DNA of 64,000 nt from Nocardiopsis sp. N85. GTDB lineage: Bacteria; Actinomycetota; Actinomycetes; Streptosporangiales; Streptosporangiaceae. The stretch lies in assembly GCF_028882275.1 (NCBI RefSeq), contig NZ_JARBUT010000009.1, positions 62,001-126,000 of the forward strand, in the 5' to 3' direction. Positions 25,908-33,532 of the stretch are shown here, in pieces. Both the position numbers and the translations under genes were made by a program. The stretch's first letter is position 1. Each line of letters starts with the position of its first letter. The notes beneath the pieces are model-generated. The model had not been told where the DNA came from and made no database searches. It was given only the letters and a program-made list of their open reading frames with translations.

Positions 25908-26614
25908 TCCCCTTCGCCGTTCTGGAAGCGGTACCCCAGTCCCGGGTCGGTGAGGAAGTACCGGGGACGCGGCGGGTCGGGTTCCAGGCGCTGGCGGATC
26001 TTGGTCATGAACACGCGCAGGTAGTTGCTCTCCCTCTCGTACTCGGGCCCCCACACCTCGTGCAGCAGCTCGCGCTGGGTCACCAGGCGCCCGCGGTTGC
26101 GCACCAGCACCTCGACGATGTGCCACTGACGGGGTGTCAGCCGGACCGGCTCTCCGCCCCGGGTGACCTGCTTGGCGGCCAGGTCGACGGTGAAGTGCTC
26201 GGTGGCCACGGTCGCCTCGGGCGCGGCGGTGTCGGCGGTGCGGCGCATGGCGGCCCGCACCCGGGCGAACAGCTCGTCCATGCCGAACGGCTTGACCACG
26301 TAGTCGTCGGCGCCCAGGTCCAGGGCCTGGACCTTCATCGCCTCGGTGTCGCGTCCGGACAGGACCACGACCGGGACCCGCGTCCAGCCGCGCAGCCCCC
26401 GCAGGACGTCCAGTCCGCTCATCCCGGGCAGGCCGAGGTCGAGCAGGACCAGCCCCGGGTGGTGGTGGGCGATGATCCTGAGCGCGTGCTCACCGCTGTC
26501 GGAGAGGTAGGCGGTGTAGCCGCGGGCCCGCAGGTTGAGCTCCAGCGTCTTGCGCAGGCGAGGGTCGTCGTCGACGACGAGCACCGTGGGTGGCGCCTCG
26601 TTCCCATCGCTCAT
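25904..26614 (-). CDS. kdpE: KdpE-like OmpR-family response regulator
   Basis: A 236-aa regulator: receiver domain residues 10-125 with acidic pocket Asp15-17, phospho-acceptor Asp59 (VLLDLGLPGMSG) and Lys in DDYVVKPFGMDEL; winged-helix effector domain residues 140-232 (LTPRQWHIVEVLVRNRGRLVT, SNYLRVFMTKIRQRLE, GLGYRF). The sequence is KdpE-like and the cognate sensor KdpD diverges from it. Here it is coupled to a Trk/Ktr channel rather than kdpFABC. The four TAGCG repeats at 26923-26970 are likely its own binding sites. Confidence 0.9.
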   Translation of the reverse strand: MSDGNEAPPTVLVVDDDPRLRKTLELNLRARGYTAYLSDSGEHALRIIAHHHPGLVLLDLGLPGMSGLDVLRGLRGWTRVPVVVLSGRDTEAMKVQALDLGADDYVVKPFGMDELFARVRAAMRRTADTAAPEATVATEHFTVDLAAKQVTRGGEPVRLTPRQWHIVEVLVRNRGRLVTQRELLHEVWGPEYERESNYLRVFMTKIRQRLEPDPPRPRYFLTDPGLGYRFQNGEGE

Positions 26615-27028
26615 GGTCGGTCCGTTCTTCGTGCGTTCGGTGCGGTGGGACGCGAGCCCACCGCACCGATGGTAGGCAGGGCGCGGTGGCCTCGGCCGCC
26701 GCGCCGCGTGGTGTCAGGCCGCGGGAACATCCGGGGTGAGGGCGAGGAGGTCCGCCCCGGGCCCACGCGGGGTCTCCGTGGTCGGAGCGTGGCGCGCCGG
26801 TGAGGGGCGTCGACCCACTCGGGCTCGGGGGCGTGCCGCCCGGTCGACCCGGCCGGCACGCCCCGCCGCCGCGGAGCTTCGAGACGATCGTGAGGCCCGG
26901 GCCGAGGGCGGTGCCGACGGGATAGCGCTTCCTTAGCGCCCCGACCGGTGGATTTAGCGGACAATTAGCGCTTGAGCGGAACAGAACGCCCTCCGACCGG
27001 CCACAATGGCTGCGAAGGAGGCGTGGCG
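26615..27028. other. Divergent kdpE/kdpD intergenic region
   Basis: 414 bases without a supported ORF. The part nearest kdpD is locally AT-richer and carries the TAGCG repeat array described separately. The remainder is GC-rich with no structure I can support. Confidence 0.7.
26923..26970 (+). promoter_or_regulatory. Four TAGCG direct repeats in helical phase, probable KdpE-type operator
   Basis: TAGCG occurs at 26923, 26934, 26955 and 26966, giving spacings of 11, 21 and 11 bases. The last three are TTAGCG. Tandem half-sites 11 bp apart are the standard layout for OmpR/PhoB-family dimers, so this looks like two adjacent dimer sites upstream of kdpD. Confidence 0.6.
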
Positions 27029-29584
27029 GTGACGCGTGGCGAGTTGCGGGTGTATCTGGGTGCGGCCCCCGGTGTGGGCAAGACCTACCGGATGTTGGAC
27101 GAGGCCCACCGGCGCCGGGACCGGGGCGCGGACGTCGTCATCGGCCTGGTGGAATGCCACGGCCGGGTCCTGACCGAGGCGATGGTCGACGACCTGGAGG
27201 TCGTCCCGTGCCGTGCGGTCTCCCACCGGGGGGGCGTCATCGAGGAGATGGACCTGGAGGCCGTCCTGCGGCGCGCCCCGCAGGTCGTCCTGGTCGACGA
27301 ACTCGCCCACACCAACGCCCCGGGCAGCGGCAACGCCCAGCGCCGGCAGGACATCGAGGTCCTGCTGAAGGCGGGCATCACGGTGCTGTCCACCCTCAAC
27401 ATCCAGCACCTGGAATCGCTCGGCGACGTCGTCGAGCAGATCACCGGCATCCGTCAACGCGAGACCGTCCCGGACTCCTGGGTCCGAAGGGCCGACCAGA
27501 TCGAACTCGTCGACATGACCCCCGAGGCGCTGCGCCGTCGTCTGGCGCACGGCAACGTCTACGCCCCGGAGAGGATCGACACCTCCCTGGGCGGCTACTT
27601 CCGACCCGGCAACCTGTCGGCCCTGCGCGAGTTGGCGCTGCTGTGGTTGGCCGGGCGGGTGGACGCCGAGTTGGAGCGGTATCGCTCCGAAGAGGGGGTC
27701 ACCGACGCCTGGAAAGCCCGTGAACGGGTCGTGATCGCCCTCGGCGGTGGCCCCGAGGGCGAGACGCTGATCCGCCGGGCCGCCCGGATCGCCCAGCACG
27801 GCAAGGGCGCCGACCTGTTGGCCGTGCACGTGGCCCGAAGCGACGGACTCACCGGGGCCGACCCGGCCCTGCTGGCCCGCCAGCGCCTGCTGATGGAGAG
27901 TCTGGGAGGCACCTACCACCAGGTTCTGGGCGAGGACGTACCGCACGCCCTCATCGCCTTCGCGCGCGGTGTCAACGCCACCCGGCTCGTCCTCGGCACC
28001 GGCCGCCGGAGCCGGATCGCCCGCGTGCTCCGACCCGGGACCGGGACCGCCGTCACCGCGCTGGCCGGTGCGATCGACGTCCACCTGGTCACCCACGAAC
28101 AGGGCGGGGCGGGGGCGCGCGGGCACGCGGTGAACCCGGTCTCGCGGCGCCGTCGGCTGGCCGCCTGCGCCCTGGCCCTCATGGCCCTGGTGGCCGTGGG
28201 TTTCGGTCTGGGACTGCCCGTGGACGAGGACAACCTCGCCAGCGGTGTCGTCCTGGTCTTCGCCACGGTGACCGTGGTGGCCCTCGTCGGCGGCCTGTGG
28301 CCCGCCCTGCTGGCGGCGGTGTGCGGTTTCCTCCTGCTCAACCTCCTGTACACGCGGCCCTACCTCACCTTCGCGGTGGCCCACCCGCAGAGCCTGCTGG
28401 CCCTGGCGGGTTTCGTGGTCGTGGCCCTCTCGGTGAGCGTGGTGGTGGACCAGGCCGCCCGGCGCACCCGGGAGGCCGCGCGGGCCGGCGCCGAGGCGCA
28501 GATCCTCGCCACGGTGGCCGGGAACGTGCTGCGCGGGTCGCGTCCGCTGGAGGCGCTCATGGACCGACTGCTGGAGACCTTCTCCCTCACCTCGGTCACT
28601 TTGTTGGAGCGCCGGGCGGACACCCCCGTCGGCCCGGATCACCGGCGCGACCCCGCGTCCTGGTCGGTGGTCGCCTTCGCGGGGAGGAACGGGAAGGGGT
28701 CGTGCCGGGCTCCGGCCGAGGGCGACATCGACGTTCCCGTGGACGACCGTCTCACCCTGGTCCTGCGGGGCCGCGAACCCGCGGCGTCGGACCGCCGCGT
28801 CATCGAGGCCTTCGCCGCCCAGGCCGCCGTCGCGCTGCGTCAAGAACGTTTGGCCGAGGAGGTCGCCACCGTCAAGCCCCTGGCCGAGGCGGACCGGATG
28901 CGCACGGCCCTGCTGTCGGCCGTCAGCCACGACCTGCGCGCCCCCCTGGCCTCGGCGAAGGCGTCCGTCACCAGCCTGCGCAGCGAGGAGGTGAGCTTCG
29001 GCGAGGAGGACCGCGCCCACCTGCTGGCCGTGGCCGACGAGTCCCTGGACCACCTGACACGGCTGGTGGCCGACCTGTTGGACATGAGCCGCCTCCAGGC
29101 GGGGGTGCTGGGGGTGACCCTGGAGGCCCTGTCCGCGCGTGGGTCGGTGTTCGCCGCCCTGGAACAGTTCGGCGAGGTCGGCGGCGCGGTCCGAGTGGAC
29201 GTGTCGGAGCGGCTCCCCGACGTGCTGGCCGACCCGGGGCTGCTGGACCGGGTGCTGGCCAACGTCGTCGGCAACGCCCTGAGGTTCAGTCCCGGGGACA
29301 GGCCGCCCACCGTGTCGGCGACCTGGGACGGGGACACCGTGGAGGTGCTGGTCGTCGACCACGGGCCGGGGGTGCCGGAGGAGGAGCGCGAGAGGATGTT
29401 CGCCCCCTTCCAGCGGTTCGGGGACACCGACAACGAGGCCGGCCTGGGGCTGGGCCTGGCCCTCTCCCAGGGGTTCGCGGAGGCCATGGGCGGCTCCCTC
29501 ACCCCCCACTCCACACCCGGGGGCGGGCTGACCATGCGGCTGGTGCTGCGCACGACCACCGGGGACGGCCCGCCCTCCGAGTGA
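27029..29584 (+). CDS. kdpD: KdpD-like sensor histidine kinase
   Basis: An 851-aa KdpD: N-terminal KdpD domain with Walker A GAAPGVGKTYRM (residues 11-22) and DELAHTNAPGS; a USP-like domain about 230-350; four TM helices about 375-475 (DUF4118); a GAF-like region; HisKA with His634 in AVSHDLRAPLASAK; and an HATPase domain with NVVGNALRFSP, DHGPGVPEEE and GLGLGLALS. KdpD senses K+ limitation, ionic strength and, in some bacteria, c-di-AMP through the USP domain. AAGGAGG lies 7 bases before GTG 27029, so upstream TTG 26972 is not used. It diverges from kdpE-trkH. Confidence 0.92.
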   Translation: MTRGELRVYLGAAPGVGKTYRMLDEAHRRRDRGADVVIGLVECHGRVLTEAMVDDLEVVPCRAVSHRGGVIEEMDLEAVLRRAPQVVLVDELAHTNAPGSGNAQRRQDIEVLLKAGITVLSTLNIQHLESLGDVVEQITGIRQRETVPDSWVRRADQIELVDMTPEALRRRLAHGNVYAPERIDTSLGGYFRPGNLSALRELALLWLAGRVDAELERYRSEEGVTDAWKARERVVIALGGGPEGETLIRRAARIAQHGKGADLLAVHVARSDGLTGADPALLARQRLLMESLGGTYHQVLGEDVPHALIAFARGVNATRLVLGTGRRSRIARVLRPGTGTAVTALAGAIDVHLVTHEQGGAGARGHAVNPVSRRRRLAACALALMALVAVGFGLGLPVDEDNLASGVVLVFATVTVVALVGGLWPALLAAVCGFLLLNLLYTRPYLTFAVAHPQSLLALAGFVVVALSVSVVVDQAARRTREAARAGAEAQILATVAGNVLRGSRPLEALMDRLLETFSLTSVTLLERRADTPVGPDHRRDPASWSVVAFAGRNGKGSCRAPAEGDIDVPVDDRLTLVLRGREPAASDRRVIEAFAAQAAVALRQERLAEEVATVKPLAEADRMRTALLSAVSHDLRAPLASAKASVTSLRSEEVSFGEEDRAHLLAVADESLDHLTRLVADLLDMSRLQAGVLGVTLEALSARGSVFAALEQFGEVGGAVRVDVSERLPDVLADPGLLDRVLANVVGNALRFSPGDRPPTVSATWDGDTVEVLVVDHGPGVPEEERERMFAPFQRFGDTDNEAGLGLGLALSQGFAEAMGGSLTPHSTPGGGLTMRLVLRTTTGDGPPSE

Positions 29585-29594
29585 GGAGCCCCCG

Positions 29595-30875
29595 TCAGCC
29601 GACGCCCTCGCTCGCCAGGACCTCTTCCAGGATCCGCACCGCCTCCGCGGTACCGCCCTCGGCCCGGACCCGCTCGCCCAGGTCGGCGGCGCACGCGGCG
29701 ATCTCCCCTCCGGTGAGCACCTGGGTCAAAGCGCCCGCCAGGGCGTCCTCCGTCAGGCGGCGGCCGTTCAGCGGCGCGGGGGCGGCCCCGGCGACGTGGA
29801 CGCGCCCGGCCCAGAACGGCTGGTCGCCCCAGAAGGGACAGACGACCTGGGGGCGCCCCGAGGCCAGGGCGGCCCCCGTGGTCCCGGCCCCGGCATGGTG
29901 GACGACGGCCGAGCAGCGCGGGAACAGCGACCCGTGCGGAGCCTGGTCGATGACCAGGACGTCCTCACCGTCCACGGTGGTGACACCTCCCCGGCCGGAG
30001 GCGAGTACCGCTCGGACCCCGGCCCGCCGAACGGCCGCGGCGACCATGCGCCCGGTGGCGTCGGGATCGGGGTCGGGCAGGCTGCCGAACCCGATGAACA
30101 CCGGGGGGTCCCCGGCGGACAGGAACCCCTCCAGCGCCTTCGGGGGATCCCACGCGCCGTCCTCGGGGGCGGACCAGAAGCCGGTGGTGCGCACCCAGGA
30201 GGGGTAGCCGGTGTCGGCGGGCACCAGGTGGCGGCTGAAGGCGTGGATCACGGTGGCCGGGGTCCCGTCCGGGCGCACCAGCGGGTCGTGGGCGCCGGGC
30301 CGGGGCGTGAGCCCCAGGTCCCGGCGCAGGTCGTCGGCGACCTTGCGCTGGCCGCGCAGGGCCGTCTCCGCCAGCCGGTAGCTCAGCCGGTCGAACCGGG
30401 CGGGGACCCATCTCGGCCAGGGCACCCCGGGGGCGGGGAAGGCGCCGGTGGGCACCCAGGAGGGTTGCAGTGCCACGGGCACCGCGGGCACCCCCAGTCG
30501 CTCGGCGATGTGCGCGCCCGGCATGCCGGGGATGTGCACGACGATGTCGGCGCCGAGGTCGACGGTCGCGGCCATGTCGGTGTAGACCGGGCGCAGGCGC
30601 GGGGTGATCTCGCGCAGCAGGGTGACGGTGTGGACGGCTCCGCGCAGTCCGTGCAGCCCGGTCTCCCCCACCCCCGCCATGGCGGGGTCGTCCATGAGCG
30701 CGTTGGGGCCGTCGTCGACCGGGTGGTAGGGAACGCCGAACGCGTCGGCGAGCGGCGCGTAGGACTCGGGGCCGGCGACCGTCGCGGTGTGCCCGGCGGC
30801 GGACAGGGCGAGGGCCAGGGCCAGGAACGGCTGGACGTCCCCCCGGGTGCCGTGGGTGAGCAGTAGGGCGTGCAC
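29595..30875 (-). CDS. UDP-glucosyltransferase-like glycosyltransferase (GT1/GT28 type)
   Basis: A 426-aa GT-B enzyme. The N-terminus THGTRGDVQPFLALALALSAAGH is the acceptor-domain start shared by sterol glucosyltransferases and glycopeptide Gtf enzymes. The C-terminal nucleotide-sugar site is HHAGAGTTGAALASGRPQVV followed by PFWGDQPFWA. Such genes next to TetR regulators often glycosylate hydrophobic natural products or drugs. The GTG at 30875 follows GGAGGGAG and sits two bases beyond the tetR stop, so they form one operon. The acceptor is unknown. Confidence 0.88.
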   Translation of the reverse strand: MHALLLTHGTRGDVQPFLALALALSAAGHTATVAGPESYAPLADAFGVPYHPVDDGPNALMDDPAMAGVGETGLHGLRGAVHTVTLLREITPRLRPVYTDMAATVDLGADIVVHIPGMPGAHIAERLGVPAVPVALQPSWVPTGAFPAPGVPWPRWVPARFDRLSYRLAETALRGQRKVADDLRRDLGLTPRPGAHDPLVRPDGTPATVIHAFSRHLVPADTGYPSWVRTTGFWSAPEDGAWDPPKALEGFLSAGDPPVFIGFGSLPDPDPDATGRMVAAAVRRAGVRAVLASGRGGVTTVDGEDVLVIDQAPHGSLFPRCSAVVHHAGAGTTGAALASGRPQVVCPFWGDQPFWAGRVHVAGAAPAPLNGRRLTEDALAGALTQVLTGGEIAACAADLGERVRAEGGTAEAVRILEEVLASEGVG

Positions 30876-30877
30876 GT

Positions 30878-31492
30878 CTACTCCCTCCGTGCGGCGAGGC
30901 CGCGCGCGACGACGTCGATCATCAGGTCGACGGTCCGGTCGTAGGCCGAGGGGTCCGCCAACCGGTCGGCGTTCATGGGCAGCAGCATGACCGACTGGAG
31001 CACTCCGACGATGGCGGCGGGGTCGGCGGACACCAGGTCGCCCTTGGCCAGTCCGGCGGCGACGAACGTGTTCAGCGCGTTGACCGGGTTGTCGGGGAGC
31101 CCCGCGATGACCTCGGGGTCGGCCCGGCGCAGGACCGCGTCCATCTCCTCGGGGTGGGTCATGAGACGTCGGTAGAGCGGGTCGGTGTCCAGCACCTCCA
31201 GGGTGGCGCGCAGGAAGCGCCGTAGGGCCTCCTCGGTGTCATCGACCGAGGTCAGGGCCTCGTCGATGACGCGCCGCTTGACCGCGGACATGCGGCGGAG
31301 CATCAACTCCAGGTAGAGGGCCTCCTTGGAGTCGAAGAAGGCGTAGAAGCTGCTCTTGGCGATACCCGCCGGCGCGACCAGTTCCTCCAGGGAGGCCCTG
31401 CGCAGGCCCCGCGTGGTGAACAGGGTCCGCCCCGACTCCAGCAGCAGGTCGGTGATGCGGGCCCGTTCCCGTTCCGAGAACGCCGGTGGCAT
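30878..31492 (-). CDS. TetR-family regulator of the glycosyltransferase operon
   Basis: A 204-aa TetR protein: HTH in residues 8-55 (RARITDLLLESGRTLFTTRGLRRASLEELVAPAGIAKSSFYAFFDSKEALYLEL), then an all-helical ligand domain (DPLYRRLMTHPEEMDAVLRR). The ATG at 31492 has GGAGGAGAGG upstream. An alternative ATG at 31528 overlaps the stop of the frameshifted upstream gene as ATGA and would add 12 residues. It probably autoregulates via the inverted repeat at 31850-31886. Confidence 0.87.
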   Translation of the reverse strand: MPPAFSERERARITDLLLESGRTLFTTRGLRRASLEELVAPAGIAKSSFYAFFDSKEALYLELMLRRMSAVKRRVIDEALTSVDDTEEALRRFLRATLEVLDTDPLYRRLMTHPEEMDAVLRRADPEVIAGLPDNPVNALNTFVAAGLAKGDLVSADPAAIVGVLQSVMLLPMNADRLADPSAYDRTVDLMIDVVARGLAARRE

Positions 31493-31524
31493 GTGAGTCC
31501 TCTCCTCCAGAGCGATGTGCCCGG

Positions 31525-31822
31525 TCATCGGGCGGCCGTCTCGGACCGCCGGTCGTCCGCACGGCCTCCCGTGAGGGACAGGGGCGGGCCGCGGCGGCGG
31601 GCCACCAGGACGACGGCGACGGTCATGACCACCATGCCCGATCCCGGCGGCAGGAGGGTGGCCAGACCGTCCGCGCCGGAGTTGGCGGTGGTCCAGGCGA
31701 TCTTGGCCGCGAGTCCAGCGGAAGTACGCGATGGGCGGGAAGAAGAGCGGGCGGAGGTACCGGCTCAGCGGGTCGAGGCGGCGAGGCCGGGCCCGGGCCG
31801 GGAAGTCGTCGAGCAGGTCCAT
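31525..31822 (-). pseudogene. Small membrane protein gene with a one-base frameshift
   Basis: From the ATG at 31822 (GGAGCGAG upstream) one frame reads MDLLDDFPARARPRRLDPLSRY and then LRPLFFPPIAYF. A different frame then carries AGLAAKIAWTTANSG, GADGLATLLPPGSGMVVMTVAVVLVARRR and a hydrophilic end that stops at 31525. Both halves look coding, and they join if one base near 31,720 is removed, giving about 98 residues with two hydrophobic segments. The open frame of the first half runs straight into the tetR frame, but the bridging residues are Arg/Gly/Pro junk. This is a real frameshift mutation, a recoding site or a sequencing error. Family not recognised. Confidence 0.55.
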
Positions 31823-31849
31823 GGGGGTCTCGCTCCGTCACTCGGGGCT

Positions 31850-31886
31850 TTGAAAACATAAGAACAGATTATTTATTTGTTTTCAA
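31850..31886 (-). promoter_or_regulatory. AT-rich promoter within a long inverted repeat (tetR-glycosyltransferase operon)
   Basis: On the minus strand TTGAAA (31886-31881), 17-bp spacer and TCTTAT (31863-31858) make a promoter. The outer arms TTGAAAACA and TGTTTTCAA (19 bases apart) are perfect inverted repeats that cover both hexamers. This is probably the binding region for the TetR at 30878. Confidence 0.65.
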
Positions 31887-32037
31887 GGCCCCTGACGCAC
31901 CCTTGGCGCCGCACCCCCGCCGGGTTCGCGCTCGCGACGCGGCCCCGGAGGCCTTCGTCGAACACGGAGGCGCACCCGCCGGGACATGCCCCTCCCGACC
32001 CGGCCCCGAGGGTGGCGGTCCGCCCCCGGACACCATA

Positions 32038-32052
32038 TGTTAGTGAGTAACA
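32038..32052. promoter_or_regulatory. Probable TetR operator upstream of the ABC exporter operon
   Basis: TGTTA-GTGAG-TAACA is a perfect 5-bp inverted repeat 30 bases before the GTG at 32082. It overlaps a TATGTT -10-like sequence (32036-32041). Confidence 0.5.
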
Positions 32053-32081
32053 CTTCCCGAGACCGACCGGACGGTGACCGT

Positions 32082-32681
32082 GTGAACGACAAGGCGCGCA
32101 CCCGAGAACGCAACAGGGCCGCCGTGCAGGAGGTCGCGCTGCGGCTGTTCGCCGAGCAGGGGTACGAGGCCACCACCGTCGCGCAGATCGCCCGCGAGGC
32201 GGGGGTCTCCCACATGACGTTCTTCCGCTGCTTCCCGTCCAAGGAGGCCGTCGTGCTCGACGACGACTACGACCCCATGCTGGAGGAGCTGATCCGGTCC
32301 AGGCCCGTGACCGAGGAGCCCGTGGAGCGGATCCACCGGGCCACGATGACCGGCCTCGGACAGGTCTACGAACACGCGAGGGAGACCCTGCTGCGCAGGA
32401 CGGAACTCCTGTTGTCGATCCCCGGCCTGCGCGCCCGCATCGGTGAGAACCTCGCCTCGGCCCGCACCGCCTTCGAGCGCGGGCTGACACCCGAGGGCGA
32501 GGAGCCCGGGGTGGAGACCCGGGCCGTCGCGGCCGCGTGCGCGGCGGCCCTGTCCACGGCCGTCATCGCCTGGTCCGAAACGGGCGGGGAGGCCGACCTG
32601 CCCGACCTGATCGACCGGGTGTTCCACGCCCTGCGCGGCCTGCCCGCCCCGGAACCCCTGTCTCCCGAGGTCCGCCCATGA
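32082..32681 (+). CDS. TetR-family regulator of the ABC exporter operon
   Basis: A 199-aa TetR: HTH ALRLFAEQGYEATTVAQIAREAGVSHMTFFRCFPSKEAVV in residues 15-55, C-terminal helices to ALRGLPAPEPLSPEVRP. The GTG at 32082 is preferred. An upstream ATG at 32037 would put a rare TTA codon second and include the palindrome in the coding region. The stop overlaps the ATPase gene start by four bases (ATGA), so regulator and transporter are one operon, probably derepressed by the transported compound. Confidence 0.87.
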   Translation: MNDKARTRERNRAAVQEVALRLFAEQGYEATTVAQIAREAGVSHMTFFRCFPSKEAVVLDDDYDPMLEELIRSRPVTEEPVERIHRATMTGLGQVYEHARETLLRRTELLLSIPGLRARIGENLASARTAFERGLTPEGEEPGVETRAVAAACAAALSTAVIAWSETGGEADLPDLIDRVFHALRGLPAPEPLSPEVRP

Positions 32682-33532
32682 CCACACCCGCCATCACCGT
32701 CGAAGGACTCGCGGTCCGCTACCCGGGCGCCGAGGCCCCGGCCGTCGACCGGATGGACTTCACCGTCGGCCGGGGCGAGGTGTTCGGCCTGCTGGGCCCC
32801 AGCGGGGCGGGCAAGTCGACCGCGCAGAAGGTGCTGACGCGGCTGCTGCGCCGCTATCGGGGCGAGGTGCGCGTCCTGGGGCGCCCGCCGGCCTCGTGGG
32901 GCCGGGACTACTTCGAGAGGATCGGGGTGGGTTTCGAACTCCCCGCCGGGTTCGGTCGGCTCACCGCCCGCGAGAACCTCGCCGCGTTCGCGTCCCTGTA
33001 CCGGGGGCCGATCGAGGACGTGGACGCGCTCCTGGCCGAGGTGGACCTGGCCGAGGCCGCCGACCGCCGCCTGTCGGACCTGTCCAAGGGGATGCGCATG
33101 CGCCTCAACCTGGCCCGCGCACTGGTCAACCGGCCCGACGTCCTCTTCCTGGACGAGCCCACCTCCGGACAGGACCCGGTGCGCGCGGCCCTGGTGCGCG
33201 ACGTCGTCCGCGGGGCCGCGGAGCGGGGGTGCGCGGTCTTCCTCACCACGCACGACATGACCACCGCCGACCTGCTGTGCGACAGGGTCGCCTTCGTCGT
33301 CCGGGGGCGGATCGCCGCCGTCGACGCCCCGCGCGACTTCAAGATCCGGTACGGACGCCCCGGGCTGGTCGCCGAACTCCGGGGAGGGGGCGTCCGGGAG
33401 GTCCCCGTGGAGTCCCTGGCCGAGGACACCGAACTCCTGGACCTGATCGGGAGGGGCGCGGTGGAGACGCTGCACACCAGGGAGGCCTCCCTGGCCGACG
33501 TCTTCACCGAGGTCACCCGGGAGCGGCTGTGA
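32678..33532 (+). CDS. ABC transporter ATP-binding protein (ABC-2 drug exporter type)
   Basis: A 284-aa ATPase: Walker A GPSGAGKST (residues 40-48), degenerate signature DLSKGMRMRLNLARAL in place of LSGGQ, Walker B VLFLDEPTSGQDP and the switch His in TTHDM. The LSKGM form and the C-terminal DVFTEVTRE segment are typical of drug and antibiotic exporters that pair with ABC-2 permeases. It is coupled to the permease by GTGA overlap. Confidence 0.92.
   Translation: MTTPAITVEGLAVRYPGAEAPAVDRMDFTVGRGEVFGLLGPSGAGKSTAQKVLTRLLRRYRGEVRVLGRPPASWGRDYFERIGVGFELPAGFGRLTARENLAAFASLYRGPIEDVDALLAEVDLAEAADRRLSDLSKGMRMRLNLARALVNRPDVLFLDEPTSGQDPVRAALVRDVVRGAAERGCAVFLTTHDMTTADLLCDRVAFVVRGRIAAVDAPRDFKIRYGRPGLVAELRGGGVREVPVESLAEDTELLDLIGRGAVETLHTREASLADVFTEVTRERL

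Noticed and set aside
30878..31822. Single 314-aa protein joining the small membrane gene and TetR
   Set aside because: The linking region is Arg/Gly/Pro-rich in this frame while another frame there is coding-like; frameshift plus separate TetR start explains it better.
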